From: Clostridium sp. MCC353
GTDB taxonomy: Bacteria > Bacillota > Clostridia > Lachnospirales > Lachnospiraceae
NCBI RefSeq assembly: GCF_018785315.1
Contig: NZ_WQPN01000017.1
Coordinates: 1-64,000, forward strand
DNA length: 64,000 bases
Reading direction: 5' to 3'
Of the stretch, positions 55,786 to 64,000 are shown one piece after another. Within the stretch, counting starts at the first letter, position 1. The number at the start of each line of letters is the position of its first letter. The notes under the pieces were generated by a model, which saw only the letters and a program-made list of their open reading frames with translations, was not told the DNA's origin and made no database searches. The position numbers and the translations under genes were made by a program.

Positions 55786-56180
55786 ATTTTTATCATCTAA
55801 GCCAGGAAAAACCAGCAGAAAAGCGGGGGGAGGCGGATGGCGGAGGACCGGGCATTCCGACCGGGGCGGGGGCTTCCTCTCATGGTGCAGGAATCCATCT
55901 GGAAACCGTTTAGTGGAACTTAGTCTCCAGGGATGGAAAAAGACGGGCAGAAACTGAAAACCGAATCAGTTTCTGAGATGCCCACTGAACGGTAAAGTCC
56001 ATAAAGAGTTTACCGTGAATGGGCATCGCACCGTCTTTTTCCATTCCCGGAGGCTTAGTTCCACTTACGGTTGGAAGCTGGATTCCTGCACCATGAGAGG
56101 ACGCCCCCGCCCCGGTCGGAATGCCCGGTCCTTCGCCATCCGCCTCCCCCCGCTTTTCTGCGTAACGTTCATCAATTAAT
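55786..56180 (-). repeat. Fold-back element copy C with three-way-junction core
   Basis: Read on the minus strand it begins with TTAATTGATGAACGTTACGC (56160-56179). Arms of about 130 bp pair (55816-55945 with 56032-56160, few mismatches). The core at 55948-56029 is the reverse complement of copy D's core. The far end is ATTTTTATCATCTAAGC (55786-55802), like copy D. Core differences from D are two compensating stem changes and a one-base loop deletion. Confidence 0.88.
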
Positions 56181-56191
56181 CACAATAAAAC

Positions 56192-57070
56192 CTAAAAAAT
56201 CTCTCCCGCATCCCGAGGCATCTTATGGATATGCTCAATGTAGCCTAGGACATTATGGTCGTCCTGAATCGGGTATTCGTATCCCCACAGCTTTGCTACG
56301 GCCTGGGCTTTTTCGCGGAAAATGGTGCACATGCAGAACATGGCGTTCCAGATATTGTCTGTTTTTAGGTCCGGGTATGTTTTTTTCAGGGAAATCCACT
56401 CTTCACGGGTTAAGTAGGAGCGGATATATTTGTTCATCTTGCCGGTACCTATTTTGTAGTCGTGCTTGGAACCGATGTACCAGCACAGCATTTTCATCAG
56501 TTCCTCCCGGATGTTGGTTTCTAAAAGGGTCTTTGCCAGAGGCAGCCCGTTTCTCCATAATTCTTTTGCAACGTAAGGCAAGAGCCACCAGAACTCATTG
56601 CAGCATTCTTCGAATTCTTTTTGAGTGGGCGGCTTAATCCAGTAACATTGGCCATTGTGATCGGAGAATTCAGGTAAAATGGAATCTTTATCCAGGAGGC
56701 TGACGGCCGGTTCATGATTATCTTCATAATCTTCCACAGAATAAAGCTTCAAATCAATCCGGGTTCCGTCCATGAACTGCATCAGATAGGTAAAGGATTT
56801 TCCGCTGTCAGGATCGTAGGGCTGCTGGGATGTGTCATCCGGCATCTGGAGTATCATGAGTTTGCCGAAACGGTCAATCCAGTGCCGGTCTTTAACGAAG
56901 GGACGGACATCCGTAACCAGATAAACGATATCATAATCCTGGAAACAGTCTTTTTTCACATCTTTATTAGCACGGGAACCGTTCATAATTACGGCGCGGA
57001 TCCGTTCATCTTCCCGGGCGGTGCCCAGAATGAGATCAAACATCTCTTTTTCAGTACGCATTTTCTTCAT
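56192..57070 (-). CDS. ANT(6)-like aminoglycoside 6-adenylyltransferase
   Basis: The 292-residue protein matches AadE/ANT(6): nucleotidyltransferase motif GS at 31-32 (MNGSRAN) with D45 and D47 (DYDIVY), and the C-terminal MNKYIRSYL and GYEYP segments. Members adenylylate streptomycin, but chromosomal homologues in clostridia often have no proved resistance role. ATG 57070 has GGAGG on the minus strand. It lies between fold-back copy C (12 nt after its stop) and a CAGTTCAG-family repeat upstream. Confidence 0.85.
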   Translation of the reverse strand: MKKMRTEKEMFDLILGTAREDERIRAVIMNGSRANKDVKKDCFQDYDIVYLVTDVRPFVKDRHWIDRFGKLMILQMPDDTSQQPYDPDSGKSFTYLMQFMDGTRIDLKLYSVEDYEDNHEPAVSLLDKDSILPEFSDHNGQCYWIKPPTQKEFEECCNEFWWLLPYVAKELWRNGLPLAKTLLETNIREELMKMLCWYIGSKHDYKIGTGKMNKYIRSYLTREEWISLKKTYPDLKTDNIWNAMFCMCTIFREKAQAVAKLWGYEYPIQDDHNVLGYIEHIHKMPRDAGEIF

Positions 57071-57162
57071 AGAAAGCCTCCGTTCTGCAGAATATAAATT
57101 ATCTGATTCTAATATACCATAAATCCCGGCCCATAGCTAAAAAATGATTACAAAAACAGGCT

Positions 57163-57248
57163 GCAACAGTTCAGGCGGTCATCTTCTTGACCGGAAAGGC
57201 CGGTCAAGCAGCTTTCTTTATCATTTTTCCTGCCGTCTGAACTGTTGC
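57163..57248. repeat. CAGTTCAGACGG-family element, internally deleted copy
   Basis: Ends GCAACAGTTCAGGCGG and CCGTCTGAACTGTTGC enclose TCTTCTTGACCGGAAAGGCC and CAGCTTTCTTTATCA. Compared with 11970-12120, the stretch between GGTCAAG and CAGCTTTC is missing, removing two of the internal hairpins. Confidence 0.75.
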
Positions 57249-57278
57249 AAAAAATCATAAACTAGATGCCGCCATCCC

Positions 57279-57307
57279 TAGACATTGCAGGCAAAATACT
57301 ATATAAT
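57279..57307 (+). promoter_or_regulatory. Promoter of the thioesterase operon
   Basis: TAGACA (57279-57284), 17 nt, TATAAT (57302-57307). The gene starts at 57340. Confidence 0.7.
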
Positions 57308-57339
57308 GATGGTAATTTTGGTTGAAGGGAAGGAATGCG

Positions 57340-58056
57340 ATGTACTCATTTGACAGCAGAGTCCGATACAGCGAAACGGATGAGAAGGGAAGACTGTCCG
57401 TTACAGGAATTATAAATTATTTACAGGATTGTTCTACTTTTCAATCAGAAGACCTGGGATTGGGGATTGAATATTTGAACAGGAACCACAGGGCATGGTG
57501 GCTGTCGTCCTGGCAGATCGTGATCGAGAGGCAGCCTAAGCTGGGAGAGCAGATTGTGATTTCTACCTGGCCATATGATTTTAAAGGCATGTACGGCTAC
57601 AGGAATTTCACGATCCGGGACAAGGATGGGGAGTTTTTGGTAAAAGCCAATTCCATCTGGTTTTTCTTCGATACGGAAGCCGGAAGGCCGGTTAAAGTAT
57701 TGGAAAAGGACATCCGGGGATATGGGACGGGAGAAGAAAAGAAACTGGAGATGGACTATGCGCCCAGACGCATTGCGGTCCCCAAAGAATGTGAGAGAAT
57801 GGAACCAATTATTGTGGGCAAACATCATATAGATACCAATCATCATGTGAATAACGCCCAGTATGTGGAGATGGCGAGAGAGGTGCTGCCGAATCATTTA
57901 GAAGTGTCGGAAGTCAGGGTGGAATACAAAAAAGCGGCGGTACTGGGAGATTCGGTGATGCCCCATGTAAGCCGTACTGAGGATGGATATGTTGTGGCTC
58001 TATGTGATACGCAGGATACTCCCTATGCGGTGATTGGGCTGCGTGGGCAGGCATAA
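57340..58056 (+). CDS. Acyl-ACP thioesterase
   Basis: The 238-residue double hot-dog protein matches bacterial FatA/FatB-type thioesterases (RVRYSETDEKGRLSVTGIIN; second hot dog with HHIDTNHHVNNAQYVEMA holding the catalytic Asn/His). It releases fatty acids from acyl carrier protein in the cytoplasm. ATG 57340 has GGGAAGGA upstream. Confidence 0.88.
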   Translation: MYSFDSRVRYSETDEKGRLSVTGIINYLQDCSTFQSEDLGLGIEYLNRNHRAWWLSSWQIVIERQPKLGEQIVISTWPYDFKGMYGYRNFTIRDKDGEFLVKANSIWFFFDTEAGRPVKVLEKDIRGYGTGEEKKLEMDYAPRRIAVPKECERMEPIIVGKHHIDTNHHVNNAQYVEMAREVLPNHLEVSEVRVEYKKAAVLGDSVMPHVSRTEDGYVVALCDTQDTPYAVIGLRGQA

Positions 58057-58069
58057 GGAAGGGATTAAG

Positions 58070-58903
58070 ATGATAGAATTAGGAAAGAAACAAACATTAA
58101 AAGTGATCAGAATGAAAGATTTTGGGGTATATTTAGGAGAGACGGCTGAAAGTGAAATGTCCGTTCTGCTTCCCAAGAAACAGGTGCCGGAAGGGACTAA
58201 GATCGGCGATGACCTGGAGGTCTTTATCTACAAGGATTCTGAGGACCGTCTGATTGCCACTACAGGAACGCCCAAGCTTCAGGTGGGAGAAACCGCTGTC
58301 CTGGAAGTGAAAGATATCTCAAAGATCGGCGCATTTTTGGATATGGGGCTGGAAAAGGATCTGCTGCTTCCATTTAAAGAACAGAATCATAAGGTGCGCC
58401 AGGGGGAAAAATGTCTGGTAGCCCTTTACATCGATAAGAGCCAGAGGCTGGCGGCAACTATGCGTGTCTATGCTTACATGAGCAACCAGTCTCCTTATAA
58501 AAAAGAAGATAAAATCATCGGCACAGTTTATGAAATTAAAGAGGATTTGGGCGCTTTTGTCGCAGTGGACAACCAGTATTACGGCTTGATCCCGAAACGT
58601 GAACTTCCGTCCTCTGTTCATGAAGGAGATGTGATCGAAGCCCGGGTTACCAAAGTCAGGGAAGACGGCAAGCTGGATTTGAGCCCCAGGGAAAAGGCAT
58701 ATATCCAGATGGATACGGATTCGGAACTGGTGCTCAAGGTGATTGATGAATTTGACGGAGTTCTTCCATTTAATGACAAAGCGTCTCCGGAAGTGATAAA
58801 AAGAGAATTTGATATGAGTAAAAATGCTTTTAAAAGGGCAGTAGGCCATTTGTTAAAAGAAGGCAAGATTAAGATAACTGAAAAGACCATTGAACGGGTT
58901 TAG
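58070..58903 (+). CDS. S1 RNA-binding protein (CvfB/YitL-like)
   Basis: The 277-residue protein has successive S1-like domains (MIELGKKQTLKVIRMKDFGV; VLEVKDISKIGAFLDMGLEKDLLLPF; ITGTV-type strand KIIGTVYEIKEDLGAFVAVD) and a C-terminal winged-helix region, as in CvfB. It is expected to bind RNA; CvfB affects virulence gene expression in staphylococci. ATG 58070 has AAGGAAGGG upstream. Confidence 0.83.
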   Translation: MIELGKKQTLKVIRMKDFGVYLGETAESEMSVLLPKKQVPEGTKIGDDLEVFIYKDSEDRLIATTGTPKLQVGETAVLEVKDISKIGAFLDMGLEKDLLLPFKEQNHKVRQGEKCLVALYIDKSQRLAATMRVYAYMSNQSPYKKEDKIIGTVYEIKEDLGAFVAVDNQYYGLIPKRELPSSVHEGDVIEARVTKVREDGKLDLSPREKAYIQMDTDSELVLKVIDEFDGVLPFNDKASPEVIKREFDMSKNAFKRAVGHLLKEGKIKITEKTIERV

Positions 58904-58913
58904 GAGGAATAAC

Positions 58914-59498
58914 TTGGATTCGATAGATTACTATAACCAGTACGCAGCGAAAGTTTATGAAGACACGATCAACCAGGACATGGGGAAGATCATGGAACAG
59001 TTTCTGGAACTGTTGGAAGAAGGGGATACCATTCTGGATTTAGGATGCGGCTCCGGCAGGGACAGCCTGTCATTTTACGAATTGGGGTATGACGTGACGC
59101 CCCTTGACGCCGCAGAAGAGATGTGCAAACTCGCTGAAATACATACCGGTCTGGAAGTGCTGCAGATGACATATGAAGATATGGAGTTTGACGACGTTTT
59201 CGACGGTATTTGGGCCAGCGCGTCTTTCATCCATATTCCAAAGGATGAGATGCCGCCGCTTCTTGATAAACTGGCAAAATCCCTGAAGGAAGACGGAATT
59301 TTGTATATGTCTTTCCGCAAGGGAGAATTAGAAGGTTTTTCAGGCAAACAATTTTTCAGTGATTATACAAAAAAAGAGCTGGAACGGCTGTTGGAAAGCA
59401 GCAGGCAGTTTCAGACGCTGAAAATATGGGAGGATGATCAATTGTTTGATGCGCACAGGGGGATTACCTGGCTTCATGTGCTGGCACGAAAAAAATAA
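58914..59498 (+). CDS. Class I SAM-dependent methyltransferase
   Basis: The 194-residue protein has the SAM-binding motif ILDLGCGSGRDS and acidic residues LDAAEEM, then FDGIWASASFIHIP. It starts with TTG 58914 behind AGGAGG; the upstream in-frame TTG lies within the previous gene. The substrate is unknown. It belongs with small tellurite-resistance/TehB-like methyltransferases. Confidence 0.82.
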   Translation: MDSIDYYNQYAAKVYEDTINQDMGKIMEQFLELLEEGDTILDLGCGSGRDSLSFYELGYDVTPLDAAEEMCKLAEIHTGLEVLQMTYEDMEFDDVFDGIWASASFIHIPKDEMPPLLDKLAKSLKEDGILYMSFRKGELEGFSGKQFFSDYTKKELERLLESSRQFQTLKIWEDDQLFDAHRGITWLHVLARKK

Positions 59499-59519
59499 AT
59501 AGAATGGACGGGATGGTTT

Positions 59520-60362
59520 ATGAACAGGAGAAGGTCGGCGTTGGTGGATTATCTGATGATCGTTGCCGGATCATTTATCATGGGATTTGCAATTAAGAAC
59601 ATGTATGATCCGGTCAGTTTAGTTACCGGAGGGGTATCCGGTATCGCCATAATATTTAAAAATCTTTTTTCGGTGCCTCTATGGGTGACGAATACGGTTT
59701 TAAATATTCCTCTTTTTCTTGTTTCCATTAAGATAAAAGGCTGGAAGTTCATTAAAAAAACGTTTGTGGCGACAGTGGCTCTCTCACTGTCGCTTTATAT
59801 CATTCCATACATGCCGTTTGTGACCGACGATCTGTTCCTGGCGTCTTTATTCGGCGGGATTATCAGCGGAATCGGGGCCGGCATGGTGTTTATCTGCCAG
59901 GCCACGACCGGCGGCACGGATATGCTGGCCGCGCTGATCCAGAGAAAATTAAGGCATTATTCCATTGCCCAGATCATGCAGGTGCTGGATGGAATCGTTG
60001 TGCTGGCCGGAGCCACGGTGTTCGGCATCCGTTTTGCGCTCTATGCTTTAATCGCCATCTTTGCGGTTTCCAAAATATCGGATGGAATGATAGAAGGTCT
60101 TAAATTTTCAAAGCAGGCATTCATTGTTTCGGATCAATACGAAAAAATCGCTTCCGTGGTCATGGAACGCCTTGCCAGAGGGGTGACGGCGGTCAATGCG
60201 GTCGGAATGTACTCGGGAAATGAGAAGAAAATGCTGTTTTGCGTGGTTTCCAAGAAGGAAATTGTGCAGTTAAAAGAGATTGTAGGGGAGATTGACCCGG
60301 GGGCTTTTGTGATCGTAAGTGATGCCAGAGAAGTTTTTGGCGAGGGCTTTATAGAATATTGA
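59520..60362 (+). CDS. YitT-family membrane protein
   Basis: The 280-residue protein has five to six membrane segments with the YitT pattern (DPVSLVTGGVSGIAIIF, TTGGTDMLAALIQRK) and a soluble C-terminal DUF2179 domain (RGVTAVNAVGMYSGNEKKML). Its role is not established; homologues are widespread in Firmicutes. Confidence 0.88.
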   Translation: MNRRRSALVDYLMIVAGSFIMGFAIKNMYDPVSLVTGGVSGIAIIFKNLFSVPLWVTNTVLNIPLFLVSIKIKGWKFIKKTFVATVALSLSLYIIPYMPFVTDDLFLASLFGGIISGIGAGMVFICQATTGGTDMLAALIQRKLRHYSIAQIMQVLDGIVVLAGATVFGIRFALYALIAIFAVSKISDGMIEGLKFSKQAFIVSDQYEKIASVVMERLARGVTAVNAVGMYSGNEKKMLFCVVSKKEIVQLKEIVGEIDPGAFVIVSDAREVFGEGFIEY

Positions 60363-60591
60363 CAGAAAAATCACGACCCCGGAACGATAAATTTGGTATT
60401 TTAAGCACTTTTCGAAATTGGTATACAGATTAAACAAAATCGCAAAAAACATTTTGGTGAATAACAATATGGCAAAATAAACCTCTATCGTGTATGATAA
60501 TGACAGAAACAAGAAAGGCAAAGCTGTGGGGGCTGCGCCTTACATAATAACAAATAAATCTATCTTTTATCTATTTTAGGAGGAATTTTAC

Positions 60592-61704
60592 ATGGCTAGT
60601 TTATCACTGAAGAACGTAACCAAAGCATATCCAAACGGATTCGTAGCAGTTAAGGATTTTAATCTGGAAATTGCAGACAAAGAATTTGTTATCTTCGTAG
60701 GACCATCTGGATGTGGTAAATCAACAACTCTTCGTATGATCGCTGGTTTGGAAGACATCTCTTCTGGTGAATTATACATCGACGGAAAACTGATGAACGA
60801 TGTTGAACCAAAAGACAGAGATATCGCGATGGTATTCCAGAACTACGCATTGTATCCGCATATGTCCGTATACGACAATATGGCTTTTGGTTTGAAGTTA
60901 AGAAAAACACCAAAGGATGAAATTGATAAACTGGTTCAGGAAGCAGCAAGAATCCTTGACTTATCTCATCTGCTTGACCGTAAACCTAAGGCTTTATCAG
61001 GCGGACAGAGACAGCGTGTTGCTATGGGACGTGCTATCGTGCGTAATCCTAAAGTATTCCTTATGGATGAGCCGTTATCCAACCTGGATGCTAAGCTGAG
61101 AGGCCAGATGCGTATTGAGATCTCCAAATTACATCAGAGACTGCAGGCTACTATCATCTACGTTACACATGACCAGACAGAGGCTATGACACTTGGTACC
61201 AGAATCGTTGTTATGAAAGACGGTATTATCCAGCAGGTTGATTCTCCTCAGAACTTATACGACAAGCCACAGAACAAGTTCGTTGCAGGATTTATCGGAG
61301 CTCCTCAGATGAACCTGGTTGACGCTACTGTTGGCAAAAACGGCGGCGAAGTTACATTGGCATTTGGCGGACATACAATCGCTATTCCGGAAGCTAAGGG
61401 CAAAATCCTTGAAGACAAGGGATATATTGGAAAAGTTGTTACTCTTGGTATCCGTCCGGAAGATTTACATGATGAGGAAGCTTTCCTTTCCATGTCTCCT
61501 AAGAGCGTAATCGAAGCTACAATCAGAGTATATGAATTACTCGGTGCAGAAGTTTACTTATACTTCGATGTTGATGATGCTAACTTTACAGCAAGAGTAA
61601 ATCCTCGTACAACAGCAAGAGTTGGAGATACTGTTAAACTTGGTCTTGACTTAACAAAGATCCATGTATTTGACAAAGAAACTGAAAAAGTGGTATTAAA
61701 CTAA
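60592..61704 (+). CDS. ugpC: Sugar ABC transporter ATPase (UgpC/MsmX/MalK type)
   Basis: The 370-residue protein has an ATPase domain (GPSGCGKST, LSGGQRQRVAMGRAI, FLMDEPLSNLDAKLR) and the C-terminal MalK-type regulatory barrel (TLGIRPEDLHDEE). It stands alone with its own terminator, and its A/T-ending codons differ from its neighbours, as in highly expressed genes. Such MsmX-like ATPases energise several sugar importers; the importer at 19354-22651 lacks one. AGGAGG precedes the ATG. Confidence 0.92.
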   Translation: MASLSLKNVTKAYPNGFVAVKDFNLEIADKEFVIFVGPSGCGKSTTLRMIAGLEDISSGELYIDGKLMNDVEPKDRDIAMVFQNYALYPHMSVYDNMAFGLKLRKTPKDEIDKLVQEAARILDLSHLLDRKPKALSGGQRQRVAMGRAIVRNPKVFLMDEPLSNLDAKLRGQMRIEISKLHQRLQATIIYVTHDQTEAMTLGTRIVVMKDGIIQQVDSPQNLYDKPQNKFVAGFIGAPQMNLVDATVGKNGGEVTLAFGGHTIAIPEAKGKILEDKGYIGKVVTLGIRPEDLHDEEAFLSMSPKSVIEATIRVYELLGAEVYLYFDVDDANFTARVNPRTTARVGDTVKLGLDLTKIHVFDKETEKVVLN

Positions 61705-61722
61705 TCAAATATTAGTAAAAAT

Positions 61723-61756
61723 AAGCAGGCGGGTATGATACTCGCTTGCTTTTTTT
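61723..61756 (+). terminator. Terminator of ugpC
   Basis: AAGCAGGCGGGTA pairs with TACTCGCTTGCTT around TGA, followed by a T run. Confidence 0.85.
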
Positions 61757-61811
61757 GATATTTTGCTTTAATATAGAATAAGGGTAAATTTGAACAAAAG
61801 GAGAGTGACAT

Positions 61812-62900
61812 ATGATTTCAAACCAAATACTTCAAACAACCATTGAAGGTTTAAAGGGAATTACCAGGATAGATCTTGGCATCTGTGATACAGAAGGGAA
61901 AGTTTTAGCGACAACATTTTCGGATGCAGAAGATTATGAAAGTTCGATTTTAGCTTTTGTAGATTCTCCGGCAGACAGCCAGGTTATTCAGGGCTATCAG
62001 TTTTTTAAGGTATTTGACGAGCATCAGTTAGAATATATATTGTTGGCTAAAGGTGGAAGCGACGATGTTTATATGGTTGGTAAACTGGCAGCATTCCAGA
62101 TACAGAATCTTTTAGTTGCTTATAAGGAAAGATTCGATAAGGACAACTTTATTAAAAACCTGTTGCTGGATAACCTGCTTTTAGTGGATATCTATAACCG
62201 GGCTAAAAAACTGCACATCGAGACGAATGTAAAGAGAGTTGTTTATATTATTGAAACCAAACATGAAAAAGATGTGAACGCTCTTGAAACTGTGAGAAGC
62301 TTATTTGCGACCAAAACAAAAGATTTCATCACAGCGGTGGATGAGAAGAACATCATTTTGGTAAAGGAAGTAAAACCAGGTGAAAGCTACGGAGAGTTGG
62401 AAAAAACCGCCAACATGATCCTGGATATGCTGAATACGGAGGCCATGACGAAAGTTCATGTGGCATTCGGTACGATTGTAAATGAGATCAAGGAAGTTTC
62501 CCGTTCCTATAAAGAAGCTAAGATGGCTCTGGATGTAGGAAAGATCTTTTACAGCAGCAAGAATGTGGTTGCATACAGCAATCTGGGTATCGGACGTTTG
62601 ATTTATCAGCTTCCGCTTCCACTGTGCCGTATGTTTATTAAGGAAATTTTTGACGGCAAATCACCGGATGAATTCGATGATGAGACCCTTACCACAATCA
62701 ACAAGTTCTTTGAAAACAGCCTGAATGTATCTGAGACATCCAGACAGCTCTACATTCATAGGAATACTCTGGTTTACCGTCTGGATAAGCTTCAGAAGAG
62801 CACCGGCCTGGATCTTCGTGTATTTGAGGACGCCATCACATTTAAGATCGCGCTCATGGTTGTAAAATATATGAAATACATGGAGAACTTAGATTACTAA
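61812..62900 (+). CDS. CdaR/PucR-like transcription regulator
   Basis: The 362-residue protein ends with the PucR/CdaR-type helix-turn-helix (NVSETSRQLYIHRNTLVYRLDKL) and has a central GGDEF-like CdaR domain (VHVAFGTIVNEIKEVSRSYKEA). The N-terminal 120 residues look like a sensory region. CdaR proteins regulate sugar-acid use. The target is not clear; it lies between ugpC and ftsE. AAAAGGAGAG precedes the ATG. Confidence 0.83.
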   Translation: MISNQILQTTIEGLKGITRIDLGICDTEGKVLATTFSDAEDYESSILAFVDSPADSQVIQGYQFFKVFDEHQLEYILLAKGGSDDVYMVGKLAAFQIQNLLVAYKERFDKDNFIKNLLLDNLLLVDIYNRAKKLHIETNVKRVVYIIETKHEKDVNALETVRSLFATKTKDFITAVDEKNIILVKEVKPGESYGELEKTANMILDMLNTEAMTKVHVAFGTIVNEIKEVSRSYKEAKMALDVGKIFYSSKNVVAYSNLGIGRLIYQLPLPLCRMFIKEIFDGKSPDEFDDETLTTINKFFENSLNVSETSRQLYIHRNTLVYRLDKLQKSTGLDLRVFEDAITFKIALMVVKYMKYMENLDY

Positions 62901-62912
62901 GCCGGAGATAAG

Positions 62913-63599
62913 ATGATAGAGATTTCTCGTGTGAATAAGACGTATGAAACAGGAAATAAGGCTCTGCGGGACATTAACATTACGATTGACGATGGGGAAT
63001 TTGTGTTTATTATGGGACGGAGCGGTTCCGGAAAGTCCACATTGTTAAAGCTTTTGTTAAAGGAAGTAGAGCCTACTTCCGGTAAAATTGTGGTTAATGA
63101 TATGAATCTCGGCAAGATGCCGAGAAGATATGTGCCCAAATACCGCCGTAAATTAGGCGTGGTATTTCAGGATTTCCGCTTGCTGAAGGACCGGAATGTA
63201 TACGAGAATGTGGCATTTGCGCAGCGGGTGATCGGGGCGTCAACTAAGACCATCAGAGAATCCGTACCCGCCATGTTAAAGATGGTGGGTCTTTCTTCAA
63301 AATACAAATCATATCCGCAGCAGCTTTCAGGCGGAGAGCAGCAGAGGGTTGCGATTGCCAGGGCGCTGATCAACCGCCCGGAAGTTCTTTTGGCAGATGA
63401 ACCGACGGGAAATTTAGACAGCCATAATGCCATAGAGATCATGAAACTTCTGGAGGAGATTAACCACAAAGGGACAACCGTGGTGGTGGTAACCCACAGC
63501 CAGGAGATTGTGGATCAGATGAATAAAAGGGTGATTACCATGGAACGCGGGTCTGTGGTCAGTGACAGAAAAAAAGGCGGATATAAAAATGAGGATTAG
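62913..63599 (+). CDS. ftsE: Cell division ATPase FtsE
   Basis: The 228-residue ATPase has GRSGSGKST, LSGGEQQRVAIARAL and LLADEPTGNLD, with the FtsE pattern YVPKYRRKLGVVFQDFRLL. With FtsX it couples ATP hydrolysis to peptidoglycan hydrolase activation at the division site. It overlaps ftsX by 11 bp. Confidence 0.94.
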   Translation: MIEISRVNKTYETGNKALRDINITIDDGEFVFIMGRSGSGKSTLLKLLLKEVEPTSGKIVVNDMNLGKMPRRYVPKYRRKLGVVFQDFRLLKDRNVYENVAFAQRVIGASTKTIRESVPAMLKMVGLSSKYKSYPQQLSGGEQQRVAIARALINRPEVLLADEPTGNLDSHNAIEIMKLLEEINHKGTTVVVVTHSQEIVDQMNKRVITMERGSVVSDRKKGGYKNED

Positions 63600-64000
63600 T
63601 ACATTTTGGTATTGCCTGAAACAGGGTGTGATTAATATATGCAGGAATATTTGGTTTTCGCTGGCTTCAGTGGCAACTATTTCTGCGTGTATTTTTTTAT
63701 TCTGCCTGTTTTATGCTATTATAATGAACGTACAGAATGTGGTGCACAATGCGGAGACGACAGTAGGGATTACCGTATTTTTTAAGGAAGATTTAACAGA
63801 GACACAGATTGAAGAGATCGGGAACCAGATCAGGAAAAGGCCGGAGATTAAGACCATAGAGTTTACATCAGCGGCAAAAGCCTGGGAGGATTTCAAACAT
63901 GAGTATTTTTCAGGGATGGAATCTTTGGCGGAAGGATTTGCGGATGATAATCCGCTGGCAGGGTCCGCCTCTTATAAGATCTTTTTAAATGACATAGAAA
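63589..64000 (+). CDS. ftsX: Cell division protein FtsX (partial)
   Basis: The first 137 codons are present (MRISTFWYCLKQGVINICRN...), with the first membrane segment and the start of the extracellular domain (GITVFFKEDLTETQIEEI). It continues beyond the window. The start is ATG 63589 within the end of ftsE. Confidence 0.93.
   Translation, partial: MRISTFWYCLKQGVINICRNIWFSLASVATISACIFLFCLFYAIIMNVQNVVHNAETTVGITVFFKEDLTETQIEEIGNQIRKRPEIKTIEFTSAAKAWEDFKHEYFSGMESLAEGFADDNPLAGSASYKIFLNDIE

Noticed and set aside
56071-56637. 188-codon frame opposite the ANT(6)-like gene
   Set aside because: It begins in the fold-back arm and is antisense to a clear gene.

Overview
The window looks like a chromosomal segment of an anaerobic Firmicute of the Lachnospiraceae type (Hungatella/Enterocloster/Lachnoclostridium-like; inferred, not proven). 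GC content is moderate, ribosome binding sites are strong AGGAGG type, some starts are TTG or GTG, lipoprotein ABC binding proteins abound, and there is a T-box leader, LacI regulators, a mannose-type PTS and an ftsEX pair at the right edge.

Layout. (1) 137-1411: a LarA-type nickel-pincer racemase on the minus strand. (2) 1951-11351: a Liv-type ABC importer, a zinc dehydrogenase, two URO-D-fold proteins and a mannonate dehydratase. After a repeat-rich gap comes a three-gene GlpA-like/FAD oxidoreductase/DUF1667 operon (12149-15220). (3) 15469-25656: a LacI regulator with a matched operator, two FAD oxidoreductases, a sugar ABC importer without its own ATPase, a TIM-barrel isomerase, a SorE-like dehydrogenase and an SGNH hydrolase. 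(4) tRNA-Gln, then a LacI regulator, a mannose-family PTS and an oligo-1,6-glucosidase (25820-31691). (5) 31983-41066: a nickel/peptide-type ABC importer, FmdE, LarE, LarB and a LarC with a His-rich insertion of about 220 residues. This is a complete nickel-pincer cofactor set that can serve LarA about 30 kb away. (6) A leucine-rich-repeat lipoprotein, then an HcxA-like dehydrogenase under a T-box. (7) 44133-55167: a candidate corrinoid methyl-transfer island: ABC importer, DUF5714-CobW fusion, URO-D-thioredoxin fusion, DUF6951, CobT, HemL, HemA and a B12-binding corrinoid protein. (8) 55189-56180: two large fold-back elements in opposite orientation around a 43-bp tandem array, between the corrinoid gene and an ANT(6)-like gene. 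(9) 57340-64000: housekeeping genes (thioesterase, S1 protein, YitT, shared sugar-ABC ATPase, CdaR-like regulator, FtsE, FtsX).

The most unusual non-coding signal is a fold-back element family with four copies (1-130, 42340-42518, 55189-55531, 55786-56180). In every copy a conserved end box of about 20 nt lies 9-23 nt past the stop codon of a gene and in the same orientation to it. The two complete copies share an 83-nt three-way-junction core whose stem substitutions are two compensating base-pair changes, while their long outer arms are unrelated between copies yet self-complementary within each. A second repeat family (ends like CAGTTCAGACGG) occurs at 10231, 11706, 11970 and 57163.

The most interesting protein system is the 44-55 kb corrinoid island. 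It appears to combine substrate uptake, methyl transfer, a GTPase fused to a cysteine-rich domain, and local supply of 5-aminolevulinate and lower-ligand chemistry. All functions come from reading the sequence; no database search was run.
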